DNA of 64,000 nucleotides from assembly GCA_050084985.1 (NCBI GenBank), contig JBITNC010000001.1:110298001-110362000 (forward strand). The letters run 5' to 3'. This document shows, in pieces, positions 1 to 12,651 of the stretch. A program made the translations under genes and the position numbers. The DNA is from Nageia nagi (Eukaryota; Pinophyta). Every line of letters begins with the position of its first letter. Position 1 is the stretch's first letter. The notes under the pieces were generated by a model. It searched no databases and was not told where the DNA came from. It saw nothing but the letters and a program-made list of their open reading frames with translations.

Positions 1-1545
1 AAAGGTAAGGAGAATGTGGTTGCTAATGCTTTGTCTAGAAAATTTTAAGATCAAGTAGCATTGCAAGCTCTTTCATATCTTATTCCTCATTGGTTGGATA
101 AAATTAAACAAGAGTGGTTGGAGGATAGTTTCACCTAAGAATTGCTAAAATAGATCACTCAATACCCCATGAGTAAACCACACCATACATGACATGATGG
201 TATTTTGAGATTCAAAGGTTGAATTTTGTTACCATCTCCTTCAAAATGTAAATCAAAGATACTTGCCGAATTGCATTCCATACCTACATCAGGTCATGAA
301 GGATTTTTTAAAACTTATAAGTGAGTGGTGCGATCATTCTATTGAACATGTATGAAATTAGATATCAAGCAATTTGTGGCAACTTGTGATGTGTGTTAAT
401 GACAAAAGGGTGAGATAATGGGTACTATAGGAATCCTTCAACCTCTTTCCATATCTACCCATACATGGACCAATATCTAAATGGATTTCATTAAATGCCT
501 TTCTAAATATCATAGTAAATCAATTATTCTAGTGGTGGTTAATCAATTATCCAAATATGCTCATTTTGGTTCATTGGCTCATCCCTACAAAGTAGTGATA
601 GTGGCATAATTATTCTTGGATACAATTTTTAAACTACATGGCATGCCAAAAATGATTGTTAGTGATTGTGATCCCACTTTTATAAGTCTTTTTTATTAAG
701 AGATTTTTAAACTTAAAGGTACCCAACTAAACATGAGCTCAGCATATCACCCAAAAACTAATGGTCAAATAGAAATTATCAACAAATGCTTGAAAACATA
801 TTTACATTATCTTGCTTTGGCATAACCCACAAATTGGGTACAATGGCTTCCCTTGGTTGAATGGTGGTATAATACATCTTATCATTCTACCAGCAAGATG
901 ACCCCTTATGAAGCAATGTATGGTTAAGCTCCACCAATAATCACATCGTATGTTGCAAGTACTAGTAAAGTTTAAGTAGTGGACTCAAATTTAGTTACTT
1001 AGGATGATATTCTTTATTTTCTCAAGGATAACCTTCAAATAGCCCAACACCATATGAAATAATAGGCTAATTAGCAATATGTGGAAAGAGAGTTCCAAGT
1101 AGATGACATGGTATTTCAAAGGTTACAACCTTATCACCAAAAATCCTTAAAAATAAAAGGCCCTCAAAAATTGGCCCCAAAGTTTTATGGTCCTTACAAG
1201 GTATTACAATGCATTGGCCCAGCTGCATACAAATTAGAGCTTCCTACTTCTTTCAAGATTCACCTAGTGTTTCATGTCTCTTACCTCAAGAAAGTGGTTG
1301 GATTAGAGGTTTAGGTTTAGACACAATTACTTGAGTTAGTAGAGGATGGATCAATTGTAATGGTACTTGAGATAGTTTTAGATCAATGCTCATAATAGCT
1401 TCATAATCACTCCATAACAAAAGTCCTTATGCAATGGCAAGGCATGGCACCATAAGATGCAACATGGAAAATCCTTCATCAGCTATAGCAACAGTCTCCA
1501 CACATCAAGCTTTGAGGACAAAGCTTCATCCTAAGAGGGGTGGCA
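1..1545 (+). pseudogene. Chromovirus (Ty3/gypsy) pol remnant: RNase H end, integrase, chromodomain
   Basis: The window opens inside pol. The first residues read KGKENVVANALSRK, the conserved end of the gypsy RNase H domain. The HHCC zinc finger of integrase follows (GHEGF near 290, CDVC near 387), then the DDE core: SDCDPTF with Asp at 664-666 and GQIEI with Glu at 772-774, exactly 35 residues apart, as the family requires. A GPY-type segment lies at about 1190-1300 (KFYGPYKVL). A chromodomain-like stretch at about 1356-1500 (VLEIVLD, then MQWQGMAP and DATWK) places it among chromoviruses. One frame runs from base 1 to the LTR without net frameshift, but it is broken by many TAA, TAG and some TGA codons, so no product is made. 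The 5' half lies outside the window. Confidence 0.93.
1533..1545 (+). other. Polypurine tract of the chromovirus
   Basis: The purine-rich AAGAGGGGTGGCA sits directly before the TGTTAGGA start of the 3' LTR. This is where plus-strand primer is expected in LTR retrotransposons. It overlaps the end of the pol reading frame. Confidence 0.8.
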
Positions 1546-1937
1546 TGTTAGGATCCCACATCCTAACATTTTAGTGTTAATATTATTATTTTATTAAATG
1601 GTTGGCCTATATTGTAAACCATAATATTATGATTGTAAGGGTGGAGCTCAAGTTTGCATTACTATAAGGGTTAGGGTTAGTTTAATATAAATAGATGGAA
1701 ATGTGTGGAGAAAAGCATCTTGAACATTATTTTTTGCCTTTGGAGTTGTAAGGAGGTAGCCCCCTCAAAGCAACCTATGATTCTATTACTATTTAGTAAA
1801 ATCTTATCCTTATTTGCTATTTGATACTAGTTCATGCTTTGTTATTTTATAATAGATAGTTATCATTTTCTTCTTCAAGTCAATATTCATTTCATTTCTA
1901 CAATATTTCTATTTTTCATAATTGTAGCATTGTAACA
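1546..1937 (+). repeat. 3' LTR of the chromovirus
   Basis: It starts TGTTAGGATCCCACATCC and ends GTAACA, 392 bp. It contains a TATA-like AATATAAATAG near 1685. A second copy on the opposite strand at 52471-52880 shows the same start, the same internal TTAGGGTTAGGGTTAG and the same end, which fixes both borders. The base after its end falls inside a Tat gag frame, so the chromovirus inserted into an older Tat element. Confidence 0.9.
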
Positions 1938-4030
1938 GTCTTATGAAATAATTTACAATGAACCAATTCATCTTGATGTTCCTAAGAAGGAAATTCCTTT
2001 CAAATTTGAAATTTCAAATATCAGACCATTTAAAGAAAAGGAAGATCCTAAGGAACATTTAAGATGATTTAAATACTCAAGTTGTTTCATTGCCAATGAT
2101 GATGCATTAATGTTATGTATCTTTCCCATGACACTTGCTGATCGAGCAATAGATTGGTATAATAATTTGCCATAACATAGTATTTATTCATTTTCTCAAT
2201 TGATAAATATGTTCTTAGAACATTTTAGAATTAATATCAAAGAAAAATCTTCTATCATGGATCTTGCAAAACTACAATAATTCCATGATGAATCAATCAT
2301 AAAATTTATTTCATGATGGAGGGTCATACAAACTAACATGACTTATAATTTACCTCAATAAAAGTTGGTTAAATTATTCAGTCATAGTTATTTAAGGTCT
2401 ATTGCTAGTATATTACAAATTCAACAATATAGGACCTTCAAAGAAGCTATTACCCTGGTAGTTATAATTGAAAAAGTAAAAATCTAAGATGGTGAAATAA
2501 ATATTAACAATAAAAAAATGGATCAAATACCAAAACAAATGTTTACACCTTTACCAGAATATCTTTATGATATTTTAAAGAAATTATGTGATCATCAAAT
2601 AATTAACTTTCTTGTTATAAAATTAGAAAATCATAAAGCAAAAGAAAATGGATGGTATAACAAAAAAGAGTTTTGTAATTATCATTGACCAAAGGGTCAT
2701 GATACAAATAATTGTAGAATTTTAAAAGATAAAATTCAAGATTTAATCAATGATGGCAAGTTGGAAGTGGATAATACTATTTCTATTCCAAATTAAAATT
2801 TTAAAATTTGTCGGAATTGACTTCCTCCATATCAAGTAAATACTATAAACATTTTACCTTATTACAATCAAAGGATACATACTTGGAATCAAATTGAGCA
2901 ACAAAAATAATAGTTAAAAATCTTGTCTATAAAAATGTCCTTATTTGAGTTGTTAGAATAATATAAAACTTATAAGAATGCTATGAATCAAATACTTAAA
3001 GAAGTTGAAATAGATGTAGGTGATCCTAAAAGTTTTATTTCATTCATTGAAAATATTAAAACAAGCATACAACCCATAATTTCCTTTTATGATTATGAGA
3101 TAAAACTAGATAATGGATCTCAAAGATTAGATCCTCCTTTACATGTCATTGGAATAGTAGATGGTAAGTTTGTTAAGAGAATATTAATAGATGAAGGATA
3201 AGATATCAATATCATGTATATATCAACATATCAAAAGGTTAATCTTTATTTATCTTATATTTCTTCACCATCTTCACAAATAAGGGTATTCAACAATGAC
3301 TTATGTTCAATAATAGGATCAATAGTACTACCCATTACTATTGGATCCAAGATAATACAAACAGTGGTACATGTTATTGAAGGAGATATCCAATAGTATA
3401 ATATTATTTTAGGAAGACCATGGATTTGAGAAATAGAATGTATTCCAAATGCATTACATGGTTTTCTAAAATATATTCATGAGAGGATAGTCCATTATGT
3501 TCCAAGAGATGAAAATCCATCCTCACATTACAACATTACACAACAATCGAAGACAAATTTCAACATAGAAAATTTAAAAAGAAAATAACATATGTCTCTA
3601 TTAAAGGACTACTTCAAACCATGCTAGTTTTATATTCTATTTTTAGAGAACTTACTACCTCAAATAAGATATGTTTGGGTTATGAAAGTTTTATTCAATA
3701 GGAGCATCATTGTAAAGATAAGAGATGTGAAGTAAAATCCAAAGAAGAGTATATATATGAAATGCAATCATTAGAACAATCTAAAATGATGCTTAATAAT
3801 ATGATAAAAGAAAAATCAAGGCCTAAGTTGATCAAAACGATCTATCTTTACAAAAAAACATGAACCAACATATCTTCCACATAAACCTCCATGGGTTCCT
3901 CAATACTTGACTTTAACATCAAGATTCAATGTTTAATACTTAAAAATATCTAATTTCACATCCTATGAATCCTTGGTAAATCAAAACATCCATGCTTTAG
4001 AAAAGAAATAGAATAATTATAACCTAAATG
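1938..4030 (+). pseudogene. Tat-lineage gag-protease remnant
   Basis: Frame 1 (from 1939) reads a Tat-type gag: IPFKFEI, KEKEDPKEHL, then IDWYNNLP, matching the minus-strand gag at 28.2-28.5 kb. A zinc-knuckle-like FCNYH..KGHDTNNC lies near 2670-2720. A linker MSLFELLE near 2937 leads to the protease, with DPPLHV and LIDEG near 3130-3200 (the usual active site is DGG or DSG) and ILGRPWI near 3405. Gag and protease are in the same frame, broken only by stops. The frame becomes uncertain after about 3560, though PPWVPQYLTL near 3900 still looks coding. RT and integrase do not follow. The 5' part of gag is cut off by the chromovirus LTR. Confidence 0.85.
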
Positions 4031-5164
4031 TTATGCCATTGTTAAAGCTTGAATCATAAATTATTCAACACTTATATTATAAACAATGGGTTATATTAAC
4101 TAAGATAAAGAAATTTCATAACAAGTAAAGAAATTACATTAAGCATGAATATTTTATTTTCCATCACTAATTGGGACATGAAATTAATCAATGCACCAAT
4201 TAAAGCATGTATTTTAGGATTTAATAGATGATGGATGATTTGAGGTGGATATATCTTTAATGATAGATCTTGATTTACTTCATCTATTATCAATGCATTC
4301 ATTAAGCATATTAATATATTATACACAATCAAATGATGATAAACCATGTTGGTCACATTGGGGCAATCATATTTCATCATATTTTTGGATTTCTTGTATT
4401 TCAAATCCTTCATACTAGAGGATTAATCCTTCTCCTAGTTAGATATAATTGCTCATCATAAAAAATGAAAAACCCTAAAAATTATAAGATCTAAAAAATA
4501 AAAAATTCTATAAAAGTATAAAATTATACGTATATATGTATACTTAAAAATTACCTTTCTAAAGCATCTTGGATATTGAATGTACTCCCCTATATATCCA
4601 TACCATATCATTGTGTTCATTTTGTTTTATCCATTACTTCCATGTCATAAAACTATTAAAGTGTTAAACATGATGATTCTAGTAACTTACAAAGTTATGT
4701 GTACGAATCATAAATCCATCTACATATTGTTCATATATATAATTGTATGTATAAATAAAGAAGTAGTTTATGAATATATTATTCATATTTGATTTTATCA
4801 AAATATATTTTACAAATTTTTTAAAACTTAGGATGATAAACAAACATAACTATGATACATCTTTTGGATATTATGAACTCAAACACATTTTAACATTTTA
4901 AAATCTCAAAACAATCAAAAGCTAGATGTTTGTTGAGCATAATTTTGAGTGTTTATTCTCTTATTATTTTGTTTCATCCGAAACCCAAGAGCTAGGATAG
5001 AGGAAAAGAGAATTGAAAAAAATAAAATAGAAAAAATAAAAATGTGTATATAGATAGAAAAAAGATACAAAAGAGATTAAAAAAATAGAGAGAAAATAGA
5101 AAAAATAAAAGTATATAATAGATAGAAAAATAATTAAAAAAATTATTATAAATGTAGATGCAAA
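4031..5164. other. AT-rich stretch with no recognised feature
   Basis: I see no domain motif on either strand. A 105-codon minus-strand frame at 4096-4413 (hydrophobic, Met- and Ile-rich) resembles nothing I know and is probably chance. A purine-rich simple stretch (AAAAATAGA-like units) lies at about 5010-5130. Confidence 0.5.
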
Positions 5165-6830
5165 ATTCTTAGGTTATTATAGTATCTTCTATTGAGGCTA
5201 TTGATGCCTGACTAATAATAGATCAAGGTTGTAATGGGATCTAGAGGTTAGTCCTCACTAGGGCTATGGATGCTTGTTTGGTAGTGAGATACACCTTATG
5301 AAGTGGTGACATGTACAATCACTATGATGGAACACTATATGCTCATATAGATGAATTAGCTTACATATTTTATGCTTTTAAAACATTCAGTTTATGAGCA
5401 TCAAGAGAAGGGAATGAATATCATTACACACACATGAGTTCATAGTAAACTTATGTGTATTATAACCTTGTTTTATATCATTACTAGTAGATGAAACCAA
5501 AATAAAAGATAATTTGATGAAGTTAATATTGAATGTATTATTTAATAGACTTATTTATTATATTATCCATTCATTCCACTAATAATATATACATTATTAT
5601 TATAATCCTGGTGAGTTACTAGCATGTTATGTTTGACATCTAGATAGTTATGTAATTCATTCATTTATCCATTTTTCATGACTATAAATGTACAATTGTA
5701 TACATTCACAAATCCATATTCCCTACATCCACCTTTATGGGTTGATAAATTTGAGGTGCTTCCATATCCTTTGGGAAAAAGATCAAGTAATTGCTCTCCC
5801 CATTAATATGGGAGTCAATATTATTATTGTTGAAACCTCTTGATTCTACCCTTATCTATAAGTTTAAATAAGAAATTGCTCCTAGTAAATTGATAGAAGT
5901 CAACCTTAGAACAATTTTAAATTTCATAGCTTCCATTATTCTTAGGATTGAGAATGAGAAATTATTCTTCCCATGGGATTGGAAGTCAATGTTCTTTCTT
6001 TACCACATTTCATTCACATACCTAAAACATTGTTCAATTTTATAGATTCCATTATTCTTTTGCATCAAGAGAAAGCAATTGCTCTTCCCTTTTAATTATA
6101 ATTCAACATTCTTTTTTCCATTACAATAATTACCATCAACCCATAAACTAATGTGTTATACCATATCCCATACCCCTTACATATAGTATACTTTAAATAA
6201 CCAAGTTTGGTAAGTGATGCAATTTAATAATGTAATTTTATGTTTATCATAAGAATTAAAAAATATGCAACAAATATAAAATTTAATATTCTTAAACTAA
6301 CTAAAAATAAATAATAATCCCATAATGAATCCTTGATGGGGGAAATCAACATCCTTTCCTTGATCATGACTCCTTGATGAGGCATCATTAATATTAAATA
6401 TTCAAAATATAAATTCATAAAATACATTTGAAAAAATTAAAATTTGTATTTTACCATAATGGTCATGTTGTGTTTCAAAAAATAAAAAATAAAAAAAATC
6501 ATTCAATCAAAATAATTGTTCAATTTTGATAGATGCCATAACACTGCTATGTGGCATGTAAGAGTAAGCCCACTAACTAGCAAAAATGGTTCTAAGTGTC
6601 TTAAAGATATACAATCATAAATATTACACCTAGTTAAAATTTGAATAATTAATATCATGAATAATATTAATTAAATTATAAATTTCATTACTTATAATTA
6701 TTATATTTTTTCAATATCCTCATTATTATGTTTTAAATATTATTTTTTGTTGCCTCCACCATCTAAAGATATGTCACATTATAGATATATGGCATATCAA
6801 TGTAATCCCATAATCAATTATCAATCATGG
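5165..6830. repeat. Repeat block B, copy 1
   Basis: This stretch aligns by eye with 44233-45629 in direct orientation. Shared landmarks include GGTTATTATAGTATC, GTGGTGACATGTA, CCACCTTTATGGGTTGATAA, the ACCATATCCCATACCCCTT segment and CAATCATGG at the end. This copy has some extra sequence, including about 60 bp after 5640. The CATGG at 6825-6830 is the uninterrupted equivalent of the site where an LTR begins at 45630. No protein domain is recognised in it. Confidence 0.85.
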
Positions 6831-8283
6831 TTTTAATTTTCTTAAAAATGAGTAAAAAATATAATAATATGCATTTTTATCATCTATTATTGTGTCAACC
6901 TTTTTCATCATCTTTGTAATAAACTTAATTTTTCCTCATCATATTAATTATTGAGGAGGAATATTGTTACTTAGGCTTTATGCAACTTAATAATTTTTTA
7001 TCTTGAATAGATATCTTTCAATGATATTTGCAAAAGACTAATCAATAGTTGAAAATCAAAAATCAAATCCTTATTCATCTTAAAGGAAGCCATAATGCTA
7101 AAACCAACATCATGATTGAAGTATGACTATGATCACATAGCACAAACATGGTTGCAACTCTTTTAATACGTTCCTCAACTAAGTGCAAAACATTATCAAT
7201 TGCAAAAACAAGAGTTATATATCTATTCATGAATTGGGACAATTATGATTTTCTTTAACATAAAAAAGAAAAATTATTTTCAACATCAACAATACCATGA
7301 AAATTTGATACTTGTATATACTTAATATTTATAAAAAATACACATGATCGTTAATCATTTTGACACCCAAATTGGGTTGTCTCTTTTTTGCCTCAATATT
7401 TGAAGGAGAATACACTCAACTTTCTTAATATAAAAATCCTAATCATGGAAATGCATGATTCTAATGACTTTTGGAAAAATATTACCATGAGACTCATTCT
7501 AATGGGATAGAAAGCAAAATAATCAAAATCAATTGTATACATAAAATAAGCTTCCTATCACATACTAGCTTTAAAATGGTATATGGAGATGAACTAGAGT
7601 ATTGTCACATATCTACCTCATAATAACATAGAGTATGAAGATAAACACAAGTGTAGTTTTGATGTACAATCTTATTATTTTCAAAATGCATCAATTACAA
7701 ATGTCTAAAGTTCATATTTGATCACGATTGGGGAAGCTATAATTTTCTATGACTCCAAAAGCAAATTGCTTGAATTCACCTTTAAGCATTGATATCAAAA
7801 GGTAAATTCATCTAAGCGGTTAGCCAAATTAAATTAATCATATCTTAAGTAAATGTGATTTGCTTATTATCTTGTAAGACATCATCCTAAGACCCTATTT
7901 GTTGGGATAATACCAAATATTTAAATTTGAACATGTATACCTAAAAAAGCTTCCTATCACATACTTGTCTCAACATAACAAAATATGTAGATATGTACAA
8001 GCATAACTTTAGGATTTATCCTACATGATTACTATAAAAAAACATGAATCATACTTAGTTATGGTTATAAAAATTAATTTTGATAATATCCTTTGATGAA
8101 GTTAAATAATAGCCTCATTATAAAATAAAAATGATTCCTCAGATCTTGTGAGATGCCATAACATCACTAATACCATTATCAAATTAGCGAAGACAAGTTC
8201 CAAGTCTTTCAAGATGTACAATCACAAAAATAAAATCATAATCCCTCTTCTAACCCATGTGTTCCTATAAAATATCATAAATA

Positions 8284-8321
<38 letters not shown>

Positions 8322-8704
8322 CTAAAAAATTCAAAGCCCTACCTCTAGTGCTTTTATATGCTTTTTATGAGTTAAAAAAATCATAAAAATAAAAAAATCA
8401 TCAAAAACCCAAAAAGAAAAAATGTATTTGAGCTCTCCATTTTAGTGCTCTCATTCATATATTATTTATTTATTTTTCTAAAATTATAAATAAAAAAAAT
8501 GAAATTGAAAAATGACAAAATGAGTTCCTAAAGCTCTTCCTCACTTAAATCAGCTTAATACTATGATAAAAATACAAAACCACTTGAAATACTCATACTC
8601 AAAAATTTTAATGAAATACCTATGCTTGAGGTCCCTTATGAGGTAACATTAGGAAAATAAGCATAGTTTTTGAATTACCTCTCACTACTAACAATAGATA
8701 ATTC
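6831..8704. other. AT-rich stretch with no recognised gene
   Basis: No domain or ORF of note is visible on either strand. It contains the AT dinucleotide run at 8287-8319. The last bases lead into a polypurine tract at 8705-8717, so part of this stretch may be the 3' end of a Tat-like element whose coding part is no longer recognisable. Confidence 0.4.
8287..8319. repeat. AT microsatellite
   Basis: An uninterrupted run of about 16 AT units. Confidence 0.95.
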
Positions 8705-8717
8705 AAAAAGGGGAAAA
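8705..8717 (+). other. Polypurine tract before a Tat-type LTR
   Basis: AAAAAGGGGAAAA lies directly before TGTAGACACCC, a typical LTR start. A polypurine tract is expected before a 3' LTR, yet a gag follows this LTR; see the findings. Confidence 0.6.
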
Positions 8718-9393
8718 TGTAGACACCCAAAAATGTACCTTTCACTTATGATACATCAAATCAATCATGATTATTATCATAAGGGTTAACTATTGAATGC
8801 CAAATCATGGAACAATCATTAATTAGCTTAAAATTGAGATTTAATACTATTAAAAAGAGGTTTTAAAAATCATTAAAATGAGATGCATAAATCTTTTTCT
8901 TTTATTGATTTTATTACATTATATTGATGTACTCCTTGTATTCTTCCAAAATAATACTCAAAATTTAGGTAATCTTAATATTCTTTATTCTTTATTATTT
9001 CATTTTCCTTAGTACCCAAAAGCTATGTATATAAGAGTACCCAAGAAATCACCATTCTTTTAGATTTTTCATGTCTTGTATTAATTAAACATTTCCCCCT
9101 TTCACATTCCTATTCCCTAGAGTGTTGGGAGTCATTTTTAAAATAAACTCATCCAAGAGTTTTGTATTTCTTCAATACCTAGGAAATATGTAAATAAGGT
9201 CACCTAAATATTCTATCAAAAATACTTATGTTAAATTTATGGTATTTTACTCTTTAACAACTAGAAGTTTAGAGTTCCCAAAAATCATATCATCTTCTCC
9301 AAGTACACTCAAGAAGTCATATATCAAAATTGCCCAAAATCATATTTGTTGCCTTAAAGTCTTTAGGAATCATTGACACAAAATTCTAATACT

Positions 9394-9432
<39 letters not shown>

Positions 9433-10842
9433 TTCAACTCTTGAAAAATGTAAATAGTACCTAAGGATTTCAAAGCATGACATCACAATTTTCAATCAAA
9501 AATTAGTGAGCCCAAAACAAGTAGTAAGCACCATAGATTATTGAAGATCATTGATAGAGCATAATGATTTCAAGAGATGATGTCAAAATTTTTATGAAAA
9601 TCAATGGGTCCCAAAGAAAACCAAATCATTAGTATAATCTAGGGATTTTAAAGGATGACATCATAAGTTTTTTAAAAAATCAATAGGTCTCAAAATAAAC
9701 TAGATCATCAACAAAGCTCAAAAAAAACATAGAGCCTTTTAAGTGAATAAAAGAGTAATGTATGAGAAAGAACACTTGATTCCACTTCATATTAAGTGTC
9801 TAACACCTAGTGCCCTATTAATGTGTTCACACCAACTCATTTTCACATAATAGTGATAGTTCTTCTCAATCTAAGTAAACATAATATCTACCAACCACCA
9901 TTACTCAAATTATTGACATCCATAGTACACATCATGAAGATTGTAAAGGAGTAGTTGGAGGCTAATAAAGTAAATAATAAAATTGTACCAATCAATGTGT
10001 AATCAAAAAACTACTCAATCTAACATAGTACTACTTTCAGTTAGCAATAGTGTAGAATCCAATTAACTATAGTGTTTTGGAAGGAGTAGTCAATGACATG
10101 TTAGAAAGATTGTGACTCTATGGACATGGTTGATCAAAAGTTATAAATCTTCAGAAGATCTAGAAAATCCAGATAGTTAATGTTGATTTGAACTTGTATA
10201 TTATATAATCTAGCATAGTTATAACATTTATATGAATAAAACTATTGTAGTTATTTCATTCAATACTAGTAATAATGTATATTAATGAGATCCAACCACC
10301 CAAAAGGAAAGAAAATTGTATAAATAGCTAGTTTTAGAAATTAGAATGGTCAAACATTTTAACAAATTTGCCCTAATCTATAAAAGTAATTAACATATGA
10401 TAATACAAACAAATAATGCTTTGGCCTCTTGCAACAAAGTGGTTGTTATTACTTTTGTGAATGTTATGTGTGAAATGTTTTCTTCAAATTATGGTTGTGT
10501 ATTATGATTGCGAGACCCCAAGTATGAGGTAGTTTACTATTCTTAATCTTAGCTATGGATTATTGCCTATGCTGCAATGCCTAGGTTGTAAATTTCCCAT
10601 TTTAGTTATTCATTTATTTATCTCTTTCCTATTACTCTTTGCCTTTTTATCTCTTTCATGTTACTTTTGACCTTAAACATAGATAGGAATCAACCAAAAT
10701 TAGAGATTGAGTAGAAGATTTACACAAGTGCATTCCCACAACCTTTTGCTCTTTTAAGGAACCTATTATTGAAGAAGTGGAGACCACAACTAGACCAAAC
10801 CCTTGAGGTTATGTTATGCTGATCAATAGTAGACTAATTCTA
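8718..10842 (+). repeat. Long Tat/Ogre-type LTR
   Basis: It begins TGTAGACACCC after a polypurine tract. An inverted copy at about 49911-51960 supports it as a repeat: shared landmarks include ATACTCAAAATTTAGGTAATC, the GAAATCACCATTCTTTTAG segment, GATGACATCAC stretches and AAATTTCCCATTTTAGTTA. The length of about 2.1 kb fits long Tat/Ogre LTRs. The 3' border is uncertain. A PBS-like TGGTATGCTTGGTGGGAC starts at 10847, and a second candidate, TGGTGACTCTACT, starts at 10968. Homology to the inverted copy ends near 10830, in favour of the first. Confidence 0.7.
9396..9429. repeat. AT microsatellite inside the Tat LTR
   Basis: A run of about 17 TA units that is absent at the matching place of the inverted copy near 51450, which has only ATATATATAC. 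It therefore expanded after the copies parted. Confidence 0.85.
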
Positions 10843-10846
10843 TTTT

Positions 10847-10864
10847 TGGTATGCTTGGTGGGAC
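10847..10864 (+). other. Candidate primer binding site
   Basis: TGGTATGCTTGGTGGGAC begins with TGG, as a site complementary to a tRNA CCA end should, and lies at the presumed LTR end. The priming tRNA is not identified. TGGTGACTCTACT at 10968 is an alternative. Confidence 0.4.
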
Positions 10865-10989
10865 TTGAGCTAAGTTATATATTTAGTGGGTGTTATTAGG
10901 CTTGATAACTTTATTTGGTGGGTTATCAATTTCATCATTCAAGATTATAAGGTTTTTGTGACCTTATTGGTGACTCTACTATAAAATAG

Positions 10990-12640
10990 TCACCTTTTGA
11001 ACCTTAGAACCTTTAGAATGCAAGCTAACTAGAAGTAGTGCCAGAAATTCCCTAAGATAGCCTAGATTTCAAGAACTCTCACTTCCCTATAAGAGGACTA
11101 GATGAAAAATATCTTAAGTTGTGTCACCTTTGATCCCTTTAAGGGCTACCCCTTTATCTATTGTATTTGACTCATTCTTGGAAAATCCTTTACCTCCTTC
11201 ACCTCTTATACGTCCTCCAAGTATAGCTTAGCTACTATACTTCCTTACCTAAAATAATAGTCATCCTCTAGTTATAGTTGTTGATTCACTGGCTATACCT
11301 TAAGTAGCTTTCAAAGTTTTGCCTAAGTATGATAGCTTTGAAAAGATGCCATGTAAGCACTATCAAGATGTATCATTGTTAGCCTTAAGTTTTGACATTA
11401 CTAATGAAACTATGATGAAAAGGTTATTATCACACTCTTTTGAAGGCAAAGTAGTTGAATGGTTTAGGACTCTCACCCTTCAATCTATAAATTCATGGGG
11501 AGAGTTATGTTAGGTCTTGATTAAAAGGTTTTCTATAGATAGTGATGATAGCACATTCGTTACCCTCATAGCATGTATCAAAAGGTATCCACATGAATCT
11601 ATTGATGATTTTAATATCAAATTTAAAAGAACATGGAAATTCATACCAACAAGGATAAGACCAACTAATGCTCAAGCTCTAGTATATTACTGAAAAGCTT
11701 TTCTTCCTAACCTCAATATGCTTATTGTTATGTTAGGAGATACATTTCTAGACATTTAGTAGATGACTAAGACTGTAGAACATACCTTAGTTTCCTCTAG
11801 TAAAATGTAGCCTAGAACAATCTTACCTATATTTCCTAGTTTACCTCCTAAGCAAACTTCACAAATAGGTAATCCTAGAGTTTTTATCCTACCACTTCCT
11901 TCTAAACATACTATTCAAAATTAGCTACTAGCATTATCTAGTCTTACATCTATAAGTATTGATATTGAACCCAAATCTCAAGAAGAGGAAAGGATAAAGT
12001 AATTAGAGATAACTATCAAAAATCTATCCAACAAGCTCACTCTACAAGAAAGGTAGAATCATGGTTTTAATTATAGAAGATATGATAATTAATATTGACC
12101 AAGATTATAACCTAAGGTCAATTAATTAGAATAGTATAATCCCCCTAAAGCAATTAAAAATGCTATTATGACCAATTCTACAAATGGTGCTACTTCAGGC
12201 ATTATAGAATGGTGTCCACCATGTTTAGCTCCTCATTTTCTAGATTCGTGTGTGGTATATCAACATCAATATTTAGGATTAAATTCTAACCAGATGGTAG
12301 AACCTAATTTAAATCCGACTATTGACCTTATAATGGTCAACTTTTGAATTCTAAGATTTGCTAAGGAATAAGTAATTATGTTTAAACTAGAGCAACTACT
12401 TCAATAGCCCCATAGTAGCCTCAAGCCACTCAGTAGTATCTATCTCCCACTCAATCCCAACCTAAACCTAGAAAGCTAAGATACCCTTAGCTCATCCTGA
12501 AAACCAATGTCATAAAGTCTTGTTTGATCGGGTACTATTTTGTTGAACCTAGATACCAGTGTCCTAGGTGAAACAAATCCCATTGCAATAAGAAAAGAAG
12601 TCTTAGACAAGGAAACACTTGGCATGTTGAACCTAGATTC
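10990..12640 (+). pseudogene. Tat-type gag remnant
   Basis: The clearest part is the Retrotrans_gag-like region at 11319-11690. It has LSFDITNETMMKRLLSHSFEG, then VVEWFRTLTLQSINSWGEL, then YPHESIDDFNIKFKRTW. After several TAG and TAA stops, a segment near 11990-12060 reads KNLSNKLTLQER. WCPPCLAPHFLDSC near 12215-12255 resembles a Cys/His zinc-binding tail. It follows the long LTR and the PBS candidates on the same strand, the expected order. No protease or RT follows; at about 12640 the sequence switches to minus-strand material. Confidence 0.75.
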
Positions 12641-12651
12641 TAAATTTGTTT

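Noticed and set aside
1668-1683. Telomere-like TTAGGGTTAGGG (here and, inverted, near 52747)
   Set aside because: It is a fixed part of the chromovirus LTR in both copies, only two units long, and the plant repeat is TTTAGGG.
4096-4413. 105-codon minus-strand ORF
   Set aside because: The composition is that of AT-rich chance sequence, there is no homologous copy in the window and no recognised motif.
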